A stretch of DNA of 64,000 nt from Streptococcus sp. 29896 (GCF_032594915.1 NZ_CP118733.1:1550001-1614000); one strand, 5' to 3'; shown: positions 14,584-23,909, counted from the stretch's first letter. Notes: generated by a model not told the origin, from the sequence alone. Numbers and translations: made by a program.

Positions 14584-15142
14584 CTTCTATCTCATTTCTT
14601 TCTGTGAAGAGCTCGACCTCTTCTTCTACCAAGTCCAAGTTGGAGACATCTGGCAATTCTTCCAGACTGTTAATTCCCATGTAGTCCAAGAAATACTCGG
14701 TCGTCACATAGAGATTTGGACGGCCAATCACCTCTTTTTTCCCATTCTCCCGAATCAAGTCAAAGGCTTGGAGTTTACTAATAGCACCGCTAGAATTCAC
14801 CCCACGGATGTCATCAACTTCCACACGGGTAATGGGCTGCTTGTATGCCACAATGGATAGGGTTTCCAAGAGGGCTCGTGACATGGTCTGGTTGATCGGC
14901 GTCTTGGCATAAATCCGCAAGAGATCTGCGTAGTCTTTTTTGGTCACCAACTTATAGCGGTTGGAAGATTCCAAGAGCGCCAAGCCTGACTGACTATCTG
15001 ACTGGTATTTTTCGGCTAATTTTTCCAACTGTTGCAAGACAGCAGAAGGTGTCAAATCTAGCATTTCAGCTAAATTGCGCACGGTCAAACCGTCTTCACC
15101 TGCTACAAAAAGCAGGACTTCAATCTCAGCTATTCGACTCAT
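14573..15142 (-). CDS. scpB: Segregation and condensation protein B
   Basis: The protein is 189 residues with the two winged-helix domains of Scp[21 protein letters not shown] near the start, and the second domain containing [20 protein letters not shown] and [12 protein letters not shown]. ScpB dimers bind ScpA and form the bacterial condensin with SMC, which compacts and segregates the chromosome. The acidic C-terminal tail is typical. It overlaps scpA by 17 bases and starts after GAGGAGG. No smc gene is in the window, which is normal for streptococci. Confidence 0.96.
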   Translation of the reverse strand: MSRIAEIEVLLFVAGEDGLTVRNLAEMLDLTPSAVLQQLEKLAEKYQSDSQSGLALLESSNRYKLVTKKDYADLLRIYAKTPINQTMSRALLETLSIVAYKQPITRVEVDDIRGVNSSGAISKLQAFDLIRENGKKEVIGRPNLYVTTEYFLDYMGINSLEELPDVSNLDLVEEEVELFTERNEIEDEN

Positions 15143-15845
15143 GATCCCTCCTCACTAGATAAATACTACCAAAGGTTTTCTCCTGCTCCACCTCGACCTC
15201 ATGGACCTTGACCAACTCCAAAGTCGCTAGAAAAATGGTGATGACCTCGTTCATATCCTTGCTTTCTTTGAAAATCTGTCCCAACTCCAAGCGCTTGGTC
15301 TTGGAAAACTGTGACCGCACATAGTCCATCATATCTTCAATCTTGTACTCATCGCGGGCAATGGTGGTATGAGACTGGCGTAAGCTAGCTTGCTTTTCAG
15401 CCATGACCTTGGAAAAGGCTAGGAAAATATCAATGGTCGTCTTATCCTGTACTAAGGTCACATCTTCATAGACCAATTCCAACTTGGGTTTTGAGAAGAA
15501 TTGTGCTCGTTCCTCGTGCTGTTCACCCAGTTTTTCACTGAGTAACTTGAACTTGCGGTATTCCTCCAACTGATCCAATAGGACCTGCTCTGGATCCTCT
15601 TCCGCCACTTCCTGCTCCACTACCTTGGGCAAGAGCCTGCGGCTTTTGATCAACATGAGCTGGCTGGCCATGACCATGTATTCACCCGCCACTTCCAAGC
15701 GCATAGCCTGCAAGGTGGCTATATAGGCCAGATACTGCTCAATAACCTCTGTAATCGGCACCTCGTAAATATCCATCTGATACTTGGATACCAGATGCAG
15801 CAACAAGTCCAGCGGTCCCTGAAAATCCTTTAACTTTATATCCAT
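15126..15845 (-). CDS. scpA: Segregation and condensation protein A (kleisin)
   Basis: The protein is 239 residues. The N-terminal domain carries the hallmark [20 protein letters not shown] and [12 protein letters not shown], which bind the SMC neck; a charged middle segment ([20 protein letters not shown]) binds ScpB. The C-terminal winged helix ([20 protein letters not shown]) binds the SMC head. It is the kleisin subunit of the SMC-ScpAB condensin. It overlaps the XerD-like gene by one base and scpB by 17, an arrangement shared by streptococci. Confidence 0.96.
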   Translation of the reverse strand: MDIKLKDFQGPLDLLLHLVSKYQMDIYEVPITEVIEQYLAYIATLQAMRLEVAGEYMVMASQLMLIKSRRLLPKVVEQEVAEEDPEQVLLDQLEEYRKFKLLSEKLGEQHEERAQFFSKPKLELVYEDVTLVQDKTTIDIFLAFSKVMAEKQASLRQSHTTIARDEYKIEDMMDYVRSQFSKTKRLELGQIFKESKDMNEVITIFLATLELVKVHEVEVEQEKTFGSIYLVRRDHESNS

Positions 15846-16576
15846 TACTTGTATTTTTCCAAACTAATTGATGTTTTCAAGCCTAAGTCCTTGGCAACTT
15901 GCTCCAAGGACTGACCTGCTGCCAGGCGGCTCAAAATAAATTGCTCCCTCAAAAACTGAGCTGTCCATTCCCTATGACCAAGTGTACCAACATACGCTGA
16001 CAGACGATTGAAAAACCATTGGCGAGAGTAAGGTTGCCCTTGTTTATCAAAGAGAAAGACCTGATCCCTTCGACTCTCTAAATAAGGCAGCAGAGTTTTG
16101 GGGATGCTTAGGATTCTCCGTTGCCCGCCCCTATCCAAATTCAGGATGTGAAATTCGAGGTCTAGCTGTTCCAACTTAAGCCCCATCAACTCACTCGGTG
16201 TCAATCCCAACTGGCTCATTAAGAGTGCCATCAGTTGACCGTCTAGCAGCTCTGTTTCCAACCACAAGGCATCCAAGTGGACTGGGGCCTGTCGCTTTTT
16301 GGTCAGAACCGGGCTAGAGACCGCTTCTAACTTATAAAAGCGTTCCACCTGCCCTCTTGTATAGAGAAAATAGATAAATTGGTTGACAGCAGATACCTTG
16401 CGTCTCTGGGCAGTCGGTTTGAGACCTTGTAAAAAGGCTTGGTACTGAACCAATCCTGACTGGTCCAAGCGAGGACAAATCTCCAAAAACTGCCGGAGAT
16501 CACCCTTGTAAGCTTGTTGCGACTGTACAGACAACTGTTTCTCTTGTAAAAAAGCTACAATCATGGCAGGTGTCAT
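15845..16576 (-). CDS. XerD-like tyrosine recombinase family protein, catalytically degenerate
   Basis: The protein is 243 residues, shorter than true XerD (about 300). It has the N-terminal SAM-like core-binding domain ([18 protein letters not shown]) and a recombinase-type C-terminal domain. Active-site residues are largely lost: the first Arg is Thr ([10 protein letters not shown]), the HxxR His is Gln (TAQFLREQF) and the third His is Leu (LGLKTSIS), although a Tyr remains in LEKYK at the very end. Streptococcal proteins of this type are reported not to act at difSL. A DNA-binding role linked to ScpAB is plausible from operon position but unproven. Confidence 0.88.
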   Translation of the reverse strand: MTPAMIVAFLQEKQLSVQSQQAYKGDLRQFLEICPRLDQSGLVQYQAFLQGLKPTAQRRKVSAVNQFIYFLYTRGQVERFYKLEAVSSPVLTKKRQAPVHLDALWLETELLDGQLMALLMSQLGLTPSELMGLKLEQLDLEFHILNLDRGGQRRILSIPKTLLPYLESRRDQVFLFDKQGQPYSRQWFFNRLSAYVGTLGHREWTAQFLREQFILSRLAAGQSLEQVAKDLGLKTSISLEKYK

Positions 16577-17025
16577 ACTGTCTGTTCTCCAAATCCGTTG
16601 TGGTGCAAAAGTGCATTGACAGCCTTCAAAATTGATTTTCGTGTGATAATCCCTAAAAATTCACCCTGGTCTCCCACAACTGGAAGGAAGGGTTCGTCGA
16701 TTAGTTTTCGCATCACTTCTTCCAGATGATAATCTGGACCAATCCTTGCCACATCCTGCTTGGCAATAAGGGCTACATCCTGGTTCAATTGATCATCAGT
16801 CAATTCATGCTGAGCTTGATACTGAATAATTTCCCTGAGACCAATGGTCCCAAAAAAGAGATTGTCTTCCGTCACAACAGGAACACGAGAGTAGGTCATG
16901 TGACTGAGCAAGAGCTTGGCATGGTCCATATTATGACTATCAATAATAACCGCTAGCTTATCTGCTGGAGTTAGAAAGGTCTCTTCTTGTGCCAATAAAA
17001 ATTCTTCAAATTCTGCTGCAATCAT
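16573..17025 (-). CDS. cbpB: CBS-domain protein, cyclic-di-AMP-binding protein CbpB
   Basis: The protein is 150 residues and consists of a pair of CBS domains (VIIDSHNMDHAKLLLSHMTY with VPVVTEDNLFFGTIG, and MRKLIDEPFLPVVGD with EFLGIITRKSIL). The size and position before a xerD-like gene match CbpB (DarB), a cytosolic dimer that binds c-di-AMP. In Listeria and Bacillus the apo form activates the (p)ppGpp synthetase Rel. It overlaps both neighbours by four bases. Identification is by family and context; the ligand is inferred. Confidence 0.88.
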   Translation of the reverse strand: MIAAEFEEFLLAQEETFLTPADKLAVIIDSHNMDHAKLLLSHMTYSRVPVVTEDNLFFGTIGLREIIQYQAQHELTDDQLNQDVALIAKQDVARIGPDYHLEEVMRKLIDEPFLPVVGDQGEFLGIITRKSILKAVNALLHHNGFGEQTV

Positions 17026-17549
17026 CGGCTAAATTCCTTTGTTAATAGTGGATAAGCTTGGTGCTGTCTGGTGAAAAATTCGACACGATAGTGGTCTTCT
17101 GAGATGGTCACCATAGCATAAAGGCACTCTTGAACCAAGCCACGTGGTTGACGGACTGAGCCTGGATTGAGAAAAAGGGTCTTGCCACGTACCTCAGCAT
17201 CTGGCACATGGAGATGACCATAGAGACAAATATCTGCCTCCACTTCCTGTGCCCAGTAATCCAAGCGTTGCCATCCGTAATTAATCCCATACAGATGACC
17301 GTGGGTCTGCGCAATGCGAACACCATCTAAATCGGTCACAAGATTATCTGGAAAGTTACCTCTGTAATCACAGTTGCCATTGACTACATGAACTCCATCC
17401 CACAGTTCATCCTGACTGTCGAGTTCGGAATCCCCATTATGAAAGAAGGCATCAACCTTTCCTAGGTAGTGCTGTTTGATTTCTTCAACGATGGCACGGT
17501 CTCCGTGCGAATCACTCATGACAATTATGCGTTTGCTTGCTCCTGCCAT
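17022..17549 (-). CDS. Calcineurin-like metallophosphoesterase, YfcE/MJ0936 family
   Basis: The protein is 175 residues. The di-metal site motifs occur in order: MSDSHGD, HNGDSE, NGNCD, THGH and GHLHVP. The family hydrolyses phosphodiesters in vitro with Mn2+ (B. subtilis YsnB, E. coli YfcE); the physiological substrate is unknown. It lies between rdgB, whose 3' end it overlaps by 25 bases, and cbpB, the conserved streptococcal order. The ATG at 17549 follows GGAGG by ten bases. A later in-frame ATG (MSDSHGD) would remove a residue run that completes the first beta strand, so the upstream start is preferred. Confidence 0.92.
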   Translation of the reverse strand: MAGASKRIIVMSDSHGDRAIVEEIKQHYLGKVDAFFHNGDSELDSQDELWDGVHVVNGNCDYRGNFPDNLVTDLDGVRIAQTHGHLYGINYGWQRLDYWAQEVEADICLYGHLHVPDAEVRGKTLFLNPGSVRQPRGLVQECLYAMVTISEDHYRVEFFTRQHQAYPLLTKEFSR

Positions 17550-18532
17550 TTTGGAAATGCCTCCATTAATTTTTCTAGAGCCTGTGCACGATGGGAAATT
17601 CTGTTTTTCTCATCGAGGGCTAGTTCTGCAGATGTTTTTCCTGTCTCTCCCACCAAGAATAGTGGATCATAACCAAAGCCATTTTCACCGCGCAAGTCCA
17701 TGCCAATATAGCCAGCCCAGTCCGCTTCTACGACCAAACTTTCCCGTTCAGGTGCAGCGATGACAAGTGTACAGTGAAATTGAGCCGAGCGATCCTGGAT
17801 GTCAAAGACCATAGCTAGTTCATGTAGGAGCTTGGCATTATTTTGCTCATCTGTTGCATCTGCACCAGCAAATCGAGCTGACCATACCCCTGGTAAGCCA
17901 CCTAGGGCATCTACTTTTAGCCCTGAATCATCCGCTAAGACCATTTTCCCAGTCAATGCTGCGATTGTCTCAGCTTTCAAACGAGCATTTTCTTCAAAAG
18001 TCATGCCTGTTTCAGCCACATCTGGTAGGTCAGGATAGTGATTGAGGTTTTCTACTTGATAACCAAATCGCTCAAAAAATCGGCGAAATTCCTTTGTCTT
18101 CCCTTCGTTTTTTGTCGCAATCAAAATGGTATCACCAATGCCCGCAAATCCCTTTTCTTGTCCAAAAAATCTTGCTGTTTCAAGTCCTTCACTTGGTAGG
18201 TGGGCAAGAAAGAGCTTGCTTCCTTCCGTCACCAGAATAGCCCCCTGATGTTGGAGAACCTTAAACTGGCGCTGGTTTAGTTCATTCAAAATATCACAGG
18301 CGAATTGAATGAGGGCAAAGTCGGATTGAATTGCAATGACTTCAATAATTGCACACTTGTTATGGTTTTCATCCGAATAATTGCTGGCAATCAAGCGGTC
18401 CAGGAGGTAACCAAATAGAAAGAGCTCCTGTTCTCTACCAGTCTCTCCAAAACTAGAGATGAGATTGGAAAAGCTAGCCTTTCCGATAAACCAATTGTTC
18501 TCGTCTTTGTATTCAAAAATTTTTTCTGCCAT
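17525..18532 (-). CDS. rdgB: XTP/dITP diphosphatase RdgB with a streptococcal N-terminal domain
   Basis: The protein is 335 residues. The HAM1/RdgB enzyme begins near residue 132 ([20 protein letters not shown]) and includes [32 protein letters not shown] and [11 protein letters not shown]. It hydrolyses non-canonical purine triphosphates (XTP, ITP, dITP) to monophosphates, cleaning the nucleotide pool. About 130 residues precede it, an extension that I recall in other streptococcal RdgB proteins and that is duplicated as a separate gene at 18593. The start is the ATG at 18532; a TTG 13 codons earlier is in frame but unlikely. Its GTGGAG ribosome binding site lies in DNA copied from the end of murI. 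Confidence 0.93.
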   Translation of the reverse strand: MAEKIFEYKDENNWFIGKASFSNLISSFGETGREQELFLFGYLLDRLIASNYSDENHNKCAIIEVIAIQSDFALIQFACDILNELNQRQFKVLQHQGAILVTEGSKLFLAHLPSEGLETARFFGQEKGFAGIGDTILIATKNEGKTKEFRRFFERFGYQVENLNHYPDLPDVAETGMTFEENARLKAETIAALTGKMVLADDSGLKVDALGGLPGVWSARFAGADATDEQNNAKLLHELAMVFDIQDRSAQFHCTLVIAAPERESLVVEADWAGYIGMDLRGENGFGYDPLFLVGETGKTSAELALDEKNRISHRAQALEKLMEAFPKWQEQANA

Positions 18533-18592
18533 AGGCTTATATGCTCCACTTCCACTATACTTGAAGGTCAATCGACACTGAAAAAACGATCT

Positions 18593-18955
18593 TTACACCT
18601 CTGGTTGTTCAAAAAAATCAGCCACCAAGACTCCTGCCTTGTCCAGATGCACATACAAGAGGCGGTCTTGTTCCATCACCAACTGTCCACCTTTGTGTTG
18701 GACCAACTGCAGATAACGATCTTGCTCTTGATTGATGGTCTCTACTAAAAACCGTAGAAAAGTCGCCATGGACTGCAGTTTCACTACATGTACCTGCAAG
18801 CCCTCCACTTGGAGGCCAGCAACCAATCGGTGAAAATCATCCTGTACAGTCTCATAGGTCTGGTCATCACCAAAACAAGTCAGGTAGTTAAATCCGTCCC
18901 ATTTTCCAATAAACCAGTCCTGTTCATCCTTGTATTCGTAAATGCGTTCTGTCAT
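18593..18955 (-). CDS. Free-standing copy of the RdgB N-terminal domain
   Basis: The protein is 120 residues. It aligns over its whole length with the first ~130 residues of RdgB downstream: [18 protein letters not shown] against [18 protein letters not shown], and [20 protein letters not shown] against a similar [17 protein letters not shown]. It stops just where the HAM1 domain would begin. The start ATG overlaps the murI stop (ATGA), and GTGGAG inside the murI tail serves as ribosome binding site. Function is unknown; it could pair with RdgB or be a by-product of tandem duplication. The long open frame and good start argue that it is expressed. Confidence 0.8.
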   Translation of the reverse strand: MTERIYEYKDEQDWFIGKWDGFNYLTCFGDDQTYETVQDDFHRLVAGLQVEGLQVHVVKLQSMATFLRFLVETINQEQDRYLQLVQHKGGQLVMEQDRLLYVHLDKAGVLVADFFEQPEV

Positions 18956-19746
18956 AGGCTTACATGCTCCACTTCGATGGCCATTCCCAGCCAATTTTCT
19001 GCGATTTCGCGAAAGGCTAGCGGACTGGCAGTTGTATAGTAACGGTGCTGGGTCTTTTCCAAACTGCGGCTCCGGTTGATCTCAAAATAATTCAGTAGGA
19101 CTGAAATGTCACGCGCACATTCTGCTCCCGAATCAATCAGTTTGACATCCTGCCCCATAGCGTTTTGAATAATAGGCCGCAAGAGGGGGTAATGGGTACA
19201 GCCCAAAACCAAGGTATCTACCTTCCCAACCAGGGGTCTTAGGGTCTCATAAACGACCTTCTTGGCCAAGCTGGACTGGTAGTTATTGGATTCTACCAGG
19301 GGAGCAAATTTGGGGCAGGCTAGACTTTCTACCTGCATCTCTGGAGACAAGGCTTGGATTTTCGTTCTGTAAATGTCTGACTGAATGGTCATGGCAGTTC
19401 CTAACACACCGATTTTTCCAGTCTGACTAGCCTTGATTGCTGCAGATGCCCCTGGCAAAATCACTCCCAAGACAGGAATGTCCAAGGCTTCTTTGACTTC
19501 CTCCCAAGCAACCGCTGTTGCGGTATTGCAGGCAAACACAATCATTTTGACATCCTTGGTCAATAGAAAACGGACCAATTGCCAGGTGTACTCTTTAATT
19601 TGCTCTGCCGGTCTTGGCCCATAAGGCGCTCGAGCAGAATCTCCAATATAGACGATTTCCTCATGTGGTAGCTGACGCATAAGCTCTCTTGCTACCGTCA
19701 ATCCACCGACACCAGAATCTAAAAATCCAATAGGTCGATTATCCAT
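18952..19746 (-). CDS. murI: Glutamate racemase
   Basis: The protein is 264 residues from the ATG at 19746, chosen because AGGAAG lies eight bases upstream and because [16 protein letters not shown] is the usual N-terminus; longer readings add 24 unrelated residues. The two catalytic cysteines are in VFACNTATA and LGCTHYP, with the substrate-binding [10 protein letters not shown] between. It interconverts L- and D-glutamate to supply D-Glu for peptidoglycan. It is the second gene of the long operon, after yneF, and overlaps the duplicated domain gene by ATGA. Confidence 0.96.
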   Translation of the reverse strand: MDNRPIGFLDSGVGGLTVARELMRQLPHEEIVYIGDSARAPYGPRPAEQIKEYTWQLVRFLLTKDVKMIVFACNTATAVAWEEVKEALDIPVLGVILPGASAAIKASQTGKIGVLGTAMTIQSDIYRTKIQALSPEMQVESLACPKFAPLVESNNYQSSLAKKVVYETLRPLVGKVDTLVLGCTHYPLLRPIIQNAMGQDVKLIDSGAECARDISVLLNYFEINRSRSLEKTQHRYYTTASPLAFREIAENWLGMAIEVEHVSL

Positions 19747-19787
19747 ATATCTCTTCCTTAGTTGCCAATTTCCAACTGGCTCTACTG

Positions 19788-19816
19788 AAAAGGGACTGGG
19801 ATGAATCCCTAGTCCC
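19788..19816 (-). terminator. Hairpin between yneF and murI (terminator or attenuator)
   Basis: On the minus strand GGGACTAGGGA pairs with TCCCAGTCCC, followed by TTTT. The short T run suggests partial termination, leaving some transcript for murI and the genes beyond. Confidence 0.65.
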
Positions 19817-19824
19817 ATTTATTC

Positions 19825-20067
19825 TTATTTTTTCTTGCTTGCAACTTTTTGTTGGCTCTTGATTTGGCGTAGTACTTGTTGTACCTTTGCTTCGCTTGGC
19901 TTTTGACCCATTTGACTCATCATCAAACGAAGGGCATTTTCATCCAAAATCGGCTTATCAGCGATGAATTTTTCCACTTGCTTACGTGACAAGTAAATAC
20001 CGAGAGCTACACCACCAGCAAGTGCTAAGACAACCAATAAAATAACAATTCCAATATGTACTGACAT
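19825..20067 (-). CDS. yneF: YneF family (UPF0154) small membrane protein
   Basis: The protein is 80 residues. One N-terminal transmembrane helix (about residues 5-27, with [12 protein letters not shown] at its cytosolic end) is followed by a basic, helical cytosolic tail with the conserved [20 protein letters not shown] segment. This matches UPF0154/YneF, a family widespread in Firmicutes with no known function. It has a near-consensus promoter and a hairpin immediately after, so it probably is made in excess over the downstream murI operon. Ribosome binding site AGGAG lies ten bases before the ATG. Confidence 0.9.
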   Translation of the reverse strand: MSVHIGIVILLVVLALAGGVALGIYLSRKQVEKFIADKPILDENALRLMMSQMGQKPSEAKVQQVLRQIKSQQKVASKKK

Positions 20068-20134
20068 AATGTGTCAATCTCCTGACTTTTCTTTATACAT
20101 TTCTGCTTAGCGAGAACCTGTCTCAACTGACACT

Positions 20135-20163
20135 ATTATACCAAATTAAGACCGTTTTTCCAA
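20135..20163 (-). promoter_or_regulatory. Promoter of yneF and the murI operon
   Basis: On the minus strand TTGGAA, exactly 17 bases ending in TGG, then TATAAT (extended -10). Confidence 0.75.
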
Positions 20164-20166
20164 GAC

Positions 20167-21414
20167 TTACCTGTCAAATTCGAATCCATACAAGGTCGCA
20201 AAGTAGTCTTCTGGGGTTTCTGCCCGACGAATCATGCGCGCTCCGCCATTTTCCTCAAGAAGAATCTCCGCTGAACGCAGACGACCGTTGTAGTTGTAGC
20301 CCATGGAGAAGCCGTGGGCTCCGCTGTCATGAATAACGAGGGTGTCCCCCACTTCTGCTCGTGGCAATTCACGGTTGACTGCAAACTTGTCGTTATTCTC
20401 GCAAAGGGAGCCAGCCACATCCACTACTTCAATTGGCGCATCTGGGCGAGAAATGTTGGTAATGTGATGGTAGGCCCCGTAAAAGGCTGGACGCATGAGA
20501 TTGGCAGCCGACGCATCAACACCAATATAGGTCCGATAGGTTTCCTTGCGGTGGAGAACTTTGGTGATAAGGTGGCCGTGGGGAGCCAGCATGAAGCGGC
20601 CCAATTCTGTAAAAATCTTGACCTTTCCCATACCAGCTGGCGTCAGGATTTCTTCATAAACCTTGCGTACCCCTTCACCAATGATGGCGATGTCATTTGG
20701 TTCTTGGTCTGGACGATAGTTAACCCCTATACCGCCAGACAGGTTGATAAAGTCAAGGGTTACCCCTGTTTCCTGACGAATCTCCAAGGCAAGTTCAAAC
20801 AACTGACGAGCCAACTCTGGATAGTAGTCATTTGTCACGGTATTGGAAGCTAGAAAGGCATGAAGCCCAAACTCCTTGACTCCCAAGTCTTTCAATTCTT
20901 TATACCCCTGCATGAGCTGATCCTTGGTCATGCCAAACTTGGACTCTTCTGGATGGTCCATGATGTCCGTTCCCAGAGAGAAGGTGCCACCTGGATTGTA
21001 GCGGAGGCAGACTGTTTCAGGAATGCCAGCCACTTCCTTCAAAAAGGCAATGTGTTCGTAGGCATCCAAGTTAATGGTCGCTCCAACTTCACGCGCATAA
21101 ACGAATTCTTGAGCCTGGGTATCGTTAGAGGTGAACATGATGTCGGTAAAACCAAGTTTGGCACTCATGAGCACTTCCACGTCGGTGGCACAGTCAACAC
21201 CACACCCCTCTTCCCGAAGAATGTTCAAAATGGCTGGCGTTGGCGTTGCCTTAACGGCAAAATATTCCTTGAAGCCTTTGTTCCAAGAAAAAGCCGCATT
21301 GAGGGCACGGGCCTTCTCCCGAATTCCTTTTTCATCGTACAAATGAAAAGGAGTTGGAAATTGACTAGTAATAGTTTCAAGAGCTTCTTTACTGATAAAC
21401 GGTGTTTTTGTCAT
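20167..21414 (-). CDS. lysA: Diaminopimelate decarboxylase
   Basis: The protein is 415 residues, a PLP-dependent alanine-racemase-fold enzyme. The PLP lysine is in FAVKATPTP (about residue 53). The phosphate-binding Gly-rich segment INLSGGIGVNY and the C-terminal CENNDKFAVNRELP region, supplying the partner-subunit Cys, are present. It decarboxylates meso-diaminopimelate to L-lysine, which streptococci also need for peptidoglycan cross-bridges. The diaminopimelate pathway genes are not in this window. It stands alone; a TATAAT box with a TGC extension lies about 35 bases before the ATG. Ornithine or arginine decarboxylase activity is less likely given length and motifs. Confidence 0.9.
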   Translation of the reverse strand: MTKTPFISKEALETITSQFPTPFHLYDEKGIREKARALNAAFSWNKGFKEYFAVKATPTPAILNILREEGCGVDCATDVEVLMSAKLGFTDIMFTSNDTQAQEFVYAREVGATINLDAYEHIAFLKEVAGIPETVCLRYNPGGTFSLGTDIMDHPEESKFGMTKDQLMQGYKELKDLGVKEFGLHAFLASNTVTNDYYPELARQLFELALEIRQETGVTLDFINLSGGIGVNYRPDQEPNDIAIIGEGVRKVYEEILTPAGMGKVKIFTELGRFMLAPHGHLITKVLHRKETYRTYIGVDASAANLMRPAFYGAYHHITNISRPDAPIEVVDVAGSLCENNDKFAVNRELPRAEVGDTLVIHDSGAHGFSMGYNYNGRLRSAEILLEENGGARMIRRAETPEDYFATLYGFEFDR

Positions 21415-21463
21415 GGTCTCATCCTATCTTATAAATTTCTAACTATTATAGCATAGAGATAAA

Positions 21464-21488
21464 GGAAAACCCACTCAAAAGGAGTGGG
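21464..21488 (-). terminator. Terminator of the BI-1 family gene
   Basis: CCCACTC-N5-GAGTGGG then TTTT on the minus strand, six bases after the stop codon. Confidence 0.85.
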
Positions 21489-21494
21489 AATTGA

Positions 21495-22196
21495 TTAATC
21501 GCGACTCAAGCTACTGAAAATACGAAGCAGGTTGAGGAAAAGGTTGATAAAGTCAAGATAAAGTTGCAAGGCCATTGAGACAACCCAGCCTTGACCAACA
21601 TTGCCACCAGTTTGCTCAAAGACATTGCGGATGCGTTGGTTGTCATAGGCAATCAAGCCTGAGAAAACCAATACCGATACAATTGACATGACAAAGCTTA
21701 AGCCTGACGAACGGAAGAAAATATTGATAATACCTGCAATAAAAATTCCCCACAAGGCTGCTCGCAAGGCTTGTCCCATGGCAGATAAATCTTTCTTAGT
21801 GGTGGCCCCAATCACCGCCATCACGACAAACATCAAGGCAGTTGAAAGAAAAGCAGTCACGACAGTTGCACCAGTATAACGAAGCAAAATCAAACCGATG
21901 GTAAAACCGTTCAAGGCAGAATAGCCAACAAACATGGGCAAGGCCAGCGGACTATTTTTAGCAGCCATGCTAGATGCAGCAAATACCAAGGCAATCTGTG
22001 CCAACATGATTACGATGAGAAAGACGCTACCACCTGTCAAAAGGGTGCTTGTCAGCGGCCAAAATACCGTCAATGACAAGAAGGCAACTAGGGTTGAAAT
22101 TCCGATTCCAATGGCAACCACACCGTAGATACGAGCGAAGAATCGGTTGAGAGCGGATTGTTCGACTTGATTGATAATAAATTGATTGTTATTCAT
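21495..22196 (-). CDS. Bax inhibitor-1/YccA family membrane protein
   Basis: The protein is 233 residues with seven membrane helices. The family features are clear: an N-terminal FFARIYGVVAIGIG segment, an internal SALNGFTIGLI, and the last helix YLDFINLFLNLLRIFSSL. Bacterial members such as B. subtilis YetJ conduct calcium in a pH-dependent way; E. coli YccA/YbhL are substrates or modulators of FtsH. Which role applies here is unknown. A strong AAGGAG ribosome binding site precedes the start and a terminator follows, so it is probably expressed alone or with the HD-domain gene upstream (20 bases away). Confidence 0.92.
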   Translation of the reverse strand: MNNNQFIINQVEQSALNRFFARIYGVVAIGIGISTLVAFLSLTVFWPLTSTLLTGGSVFLIVIMLAQIALVFAASSMAAKNSPLALPMFVGYSALNGFTIGLILLRYTGATVVTAFLSTALMFVVMAVIGATTKKDLSAMGQALRAALWGIFIAGIINIFFRSSGLSFVMSIVSVLVFSGLIAYDNQRIRNVFEQTGGNVGQGWVVSMALQLYLDFINLFLNLLRIFSSLSRD

Positions 22197-22216
22197 ATAA
22201 ACTCCTTTGAGATGGT

Positions 22217-22699
22217 TTAGGTAAAACGTAAAATCTTTCGGTTCTTCCAGCGATGTTGTAGAGGAAGGGTGGCTTCACGGACTGCCCAATATTTGTCCAC
22301 ACAGGTCACAATCCAAGCTTCCTTATAACGAGGAGGTGCCAAGGTAGCCCCAAACATATGTTTGACGATGATATCTTCTTCAACCTTGCTCAACTTAGTC
22401 AACTTACGGGCATTTCGAACCGCAATCCGCGGATGGGTCCAAGCATGGCTACGTGTAAACTTGGTATCTCGCCAGTCATAGAAAAAGAGATCGTGCAGGA
22501 GACCGCCTCTAGCAGTCGCCCGAGCATCCCAGCCAAATTTCTTGGCAATTTTATAACTGGTGTAGGAGACATTGATCGAATGCTCCAAACGCGTTGAATG
22601 ATAGTGATGGGTAATCTTCCCTAATTTCTGAACTTTGGGGCTATCAAGCAGTCCCCCTACATAATGCATGAATTCTTTATCGTTTTTATAAACTGTCAT
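22217..22699 (-). CDS. HD domain-containing hydrolase
   Basis: The protein is 160 residues from the ATG at 22699, which is six bases after GAGGA; an in-frame TTG two codons earlier is less likely. The HD metal-binding pattern is seen: HSTRLEHSINVS (first His), GGLLHDLFFYD (HD pair) and a later Asp in CVDKYWAVRE. The family hydrolyses phosphate esters, often of nucleotides; substrate unknown. It lies between a TrmH-type methyltransferase and the BI-1 gene. This arrangement gives no functional hint. Confidence 0.88.
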   Translation of the reverse strand: MTVYKNDKEFMHYVGGLLDSPKVQKLGKITHHYHSTRLEHSINVSYTSYKIAKKFGWDARATARGGLLHDLFFYDWRDTKFTRSHAWTHPRIAVRNARKLTKLSKVEEDIIVKHMFGATLAPPRYKEAWIVTCVDKYWAVREATLPLQHRWKNRKILRFT

Positions 22700-22745
22700 A
22701 TCCAATCCTCGTTTCTAGATTATACCACAGTTTATCCTGCTTGAC

Positions 22746-23486
22746 TTAAATAAAGCTAAAGACCAAAATACCAGCCGCAACAGCAACGTTTAGACTTTCC
22801 GCCTGTCCTGGCATAGAGATATGAACCAGCTGGTCTGCTGCAGTCACAACCTGCTCTGATATCCCCTGACCTTCATTTCCCATGACCAAGGCAAAGCTGC
22901 CCTGCGGTCGCACTTGTTTGTAGTCGACCGACTGACTCGAGAGGGTCGTTGCCAGAATCTCTACCTGATTCTTACGGAGAAACTCTAAAATATCAGACAT
23001 GGGTTGTCGGTAAACCGGAAGGTGAAAATGACTCCCCTGCATCGAACGTAAGACCTTCATACTATAAATGTCTGCTGACTTGTCTGACATGAAGACCCCG
23101 TCATAGGCTGCAGCATCTGCTGTTCGAATCATGGTTCCGACATTTCCTGGATCTTGGACATCTTCCAATACTAAATAACGCCCCCTTAATTGCTCTGGCA
23201 AATCCAGAGTCGGAAGACCGATCTGGGCAACAACACCTTGGGGAGATGGGCTGTCTGCTAAATCCTGCAAGATTTCTGGACTCACGACTTTCACTTTTGG
23301 CAAATCTGCCACCCTATCGGCCAATTCTTCCACAACAAAAACTTGTTCAATTTTAGCTCCTGCTTTTTGCGCTTCTTCTAAAAGGTGCCAGCCTTCGATC
23401 AGATAGGAAGATGTTCGGTGTTTTTTTTGATGTAATTTTTTGGCTTCTTTGACACTTGTATTGGCCTTGGAACGGATAATTTCCAT
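22746..23486 (-). CDS. TrmH family RNA methyltransferase (SpoU)
   Basis: The protein is 246 residues. An N-terminal L30e-like substrate-binding domain (SYLIEGWHLLEEAQKAGAKI) precedes a SPOUT domain with motifs LEDVQDPGNVGTMIRTADAA, VMGNEGQGIS and ISMPGQAESLNVAVAAGIL. It transfers methyl from SAM to a ribose 2'-OH of rRNA or tRNA; the exact site is unknown. The start at 23486 is preferred because GAGGA lies six bases before it. It is divergent from the acylphosphatase gene, 70 bases away, a pairing common in streptococci next to yidC. Confidence 0.93.
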   Translation of the reverse strand: MEIIRSKANTSVKEAKKLHQKKHRTSSYLIEGWHLLEEAQKAGAKIEQVFVVEELADRVADLPKVKVVSPEILQDLADSPSPQGVVAQIGLPTLDLPEQLRGRYLVLEDVQDPGNVGTMIRTADAAAYDGVFMSDKSADIYSMKVLRSMQGSHFHLPVYRQPMSDILEFLRKNQVEILATTLSSQSVDYKQVRPQGSFALVMGNEGQGISEQVVTAADQLVHISMPGQAESLNVAVAAGILVFSFI

Positions 23487-23516
23487 AGATTCCTCATTTC
23501 TTTCACTTTGCAATCA

Positions 23517-23525
23517 TGATATAAT
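23517..23525 (+). promoter_or_regulatory. Extended -10 promoter of acyP
   Basis: TGATATAAT is a consensus extended -10 element, 31 bases before the acyP start codon. No clear -35 box is present. Confidence 0.55.
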
Positions 23526-23556
23526 AAAGTCAGGAACTTGTCAAAAGGAGAAACCT

Positions 23557-23838
23557 ATGAGAAAGCTGAAATTAATTGTCTCTGGTCGAGTTCAGGGAGT
23601 TGGTTTTCGCTGGTCCGTTTATTATCTAGCCTTGGAAATTGGAGATATCTATGGACGAGTTTGGAACAATGAAGATGGTACTGTCACCATCCTTGTCCAG
23701 TCTGAAAATAGTGAGAAGCTCAGCCATTTTATCCATGAAATCCGAAAAGGCCCGTCCCGCATGTCCAAGGTCACTTACCTAGATGCAACCCTGGCTAATT
23801 TTTCTGACTATGATGATTTTCAGGTCAGCCATAGGTAA
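23557..23838 (+). CDS. acyP: Acylphosphatase
   Basis: The protein is 93 residues. The signature GRVQGVGFRWSVYYLA contains the phosphate-binding loop and catalytic Arg (VQGVGFR), and the catalytic Asn is in GRVWNNEDGTV. It hydrolyses the carboxyl-phosphate bond of acyl phosphates such as acetyl phosphate and 1,3-bisphosphoglycerate; the physiological purpose is uncertain. The start at 23557 is set by the AAAGGAG site seven bases upstream; a longer reading would overlap the divergent methyltransferase gene. YidC follows on the same strand 71 bases later. Confidence 0.95.
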   Translation: MRKLKLIVSGRVQGVGFRWSVYYLALEIGDIYGRVWNNEDGTVTILVQSENSEKLSHFIHEIRKGPSRMSKVTYLDATLANFSDYDDFQVSHR

Positions 23839-23909
23839 AACTTGTATATTTTTTTCAAAAAAAGTACAATAGACAGTATCATGACATTAAGAAAAGGAAA
23901 GTTTACAAC

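Noticed and set aside
15845..16576. An integrase marking a mobile island
   Set aside because: It is the conserved XerD-like protein of the scp operon, with degenerate active site, and the flanking genes are core.
19747..19818. Longer murI start
   Set aside because: It covers the hairpin region after yneF and adds residues unlike any glutamate racemase; the ATG at 19746 has AGGAAG before it.
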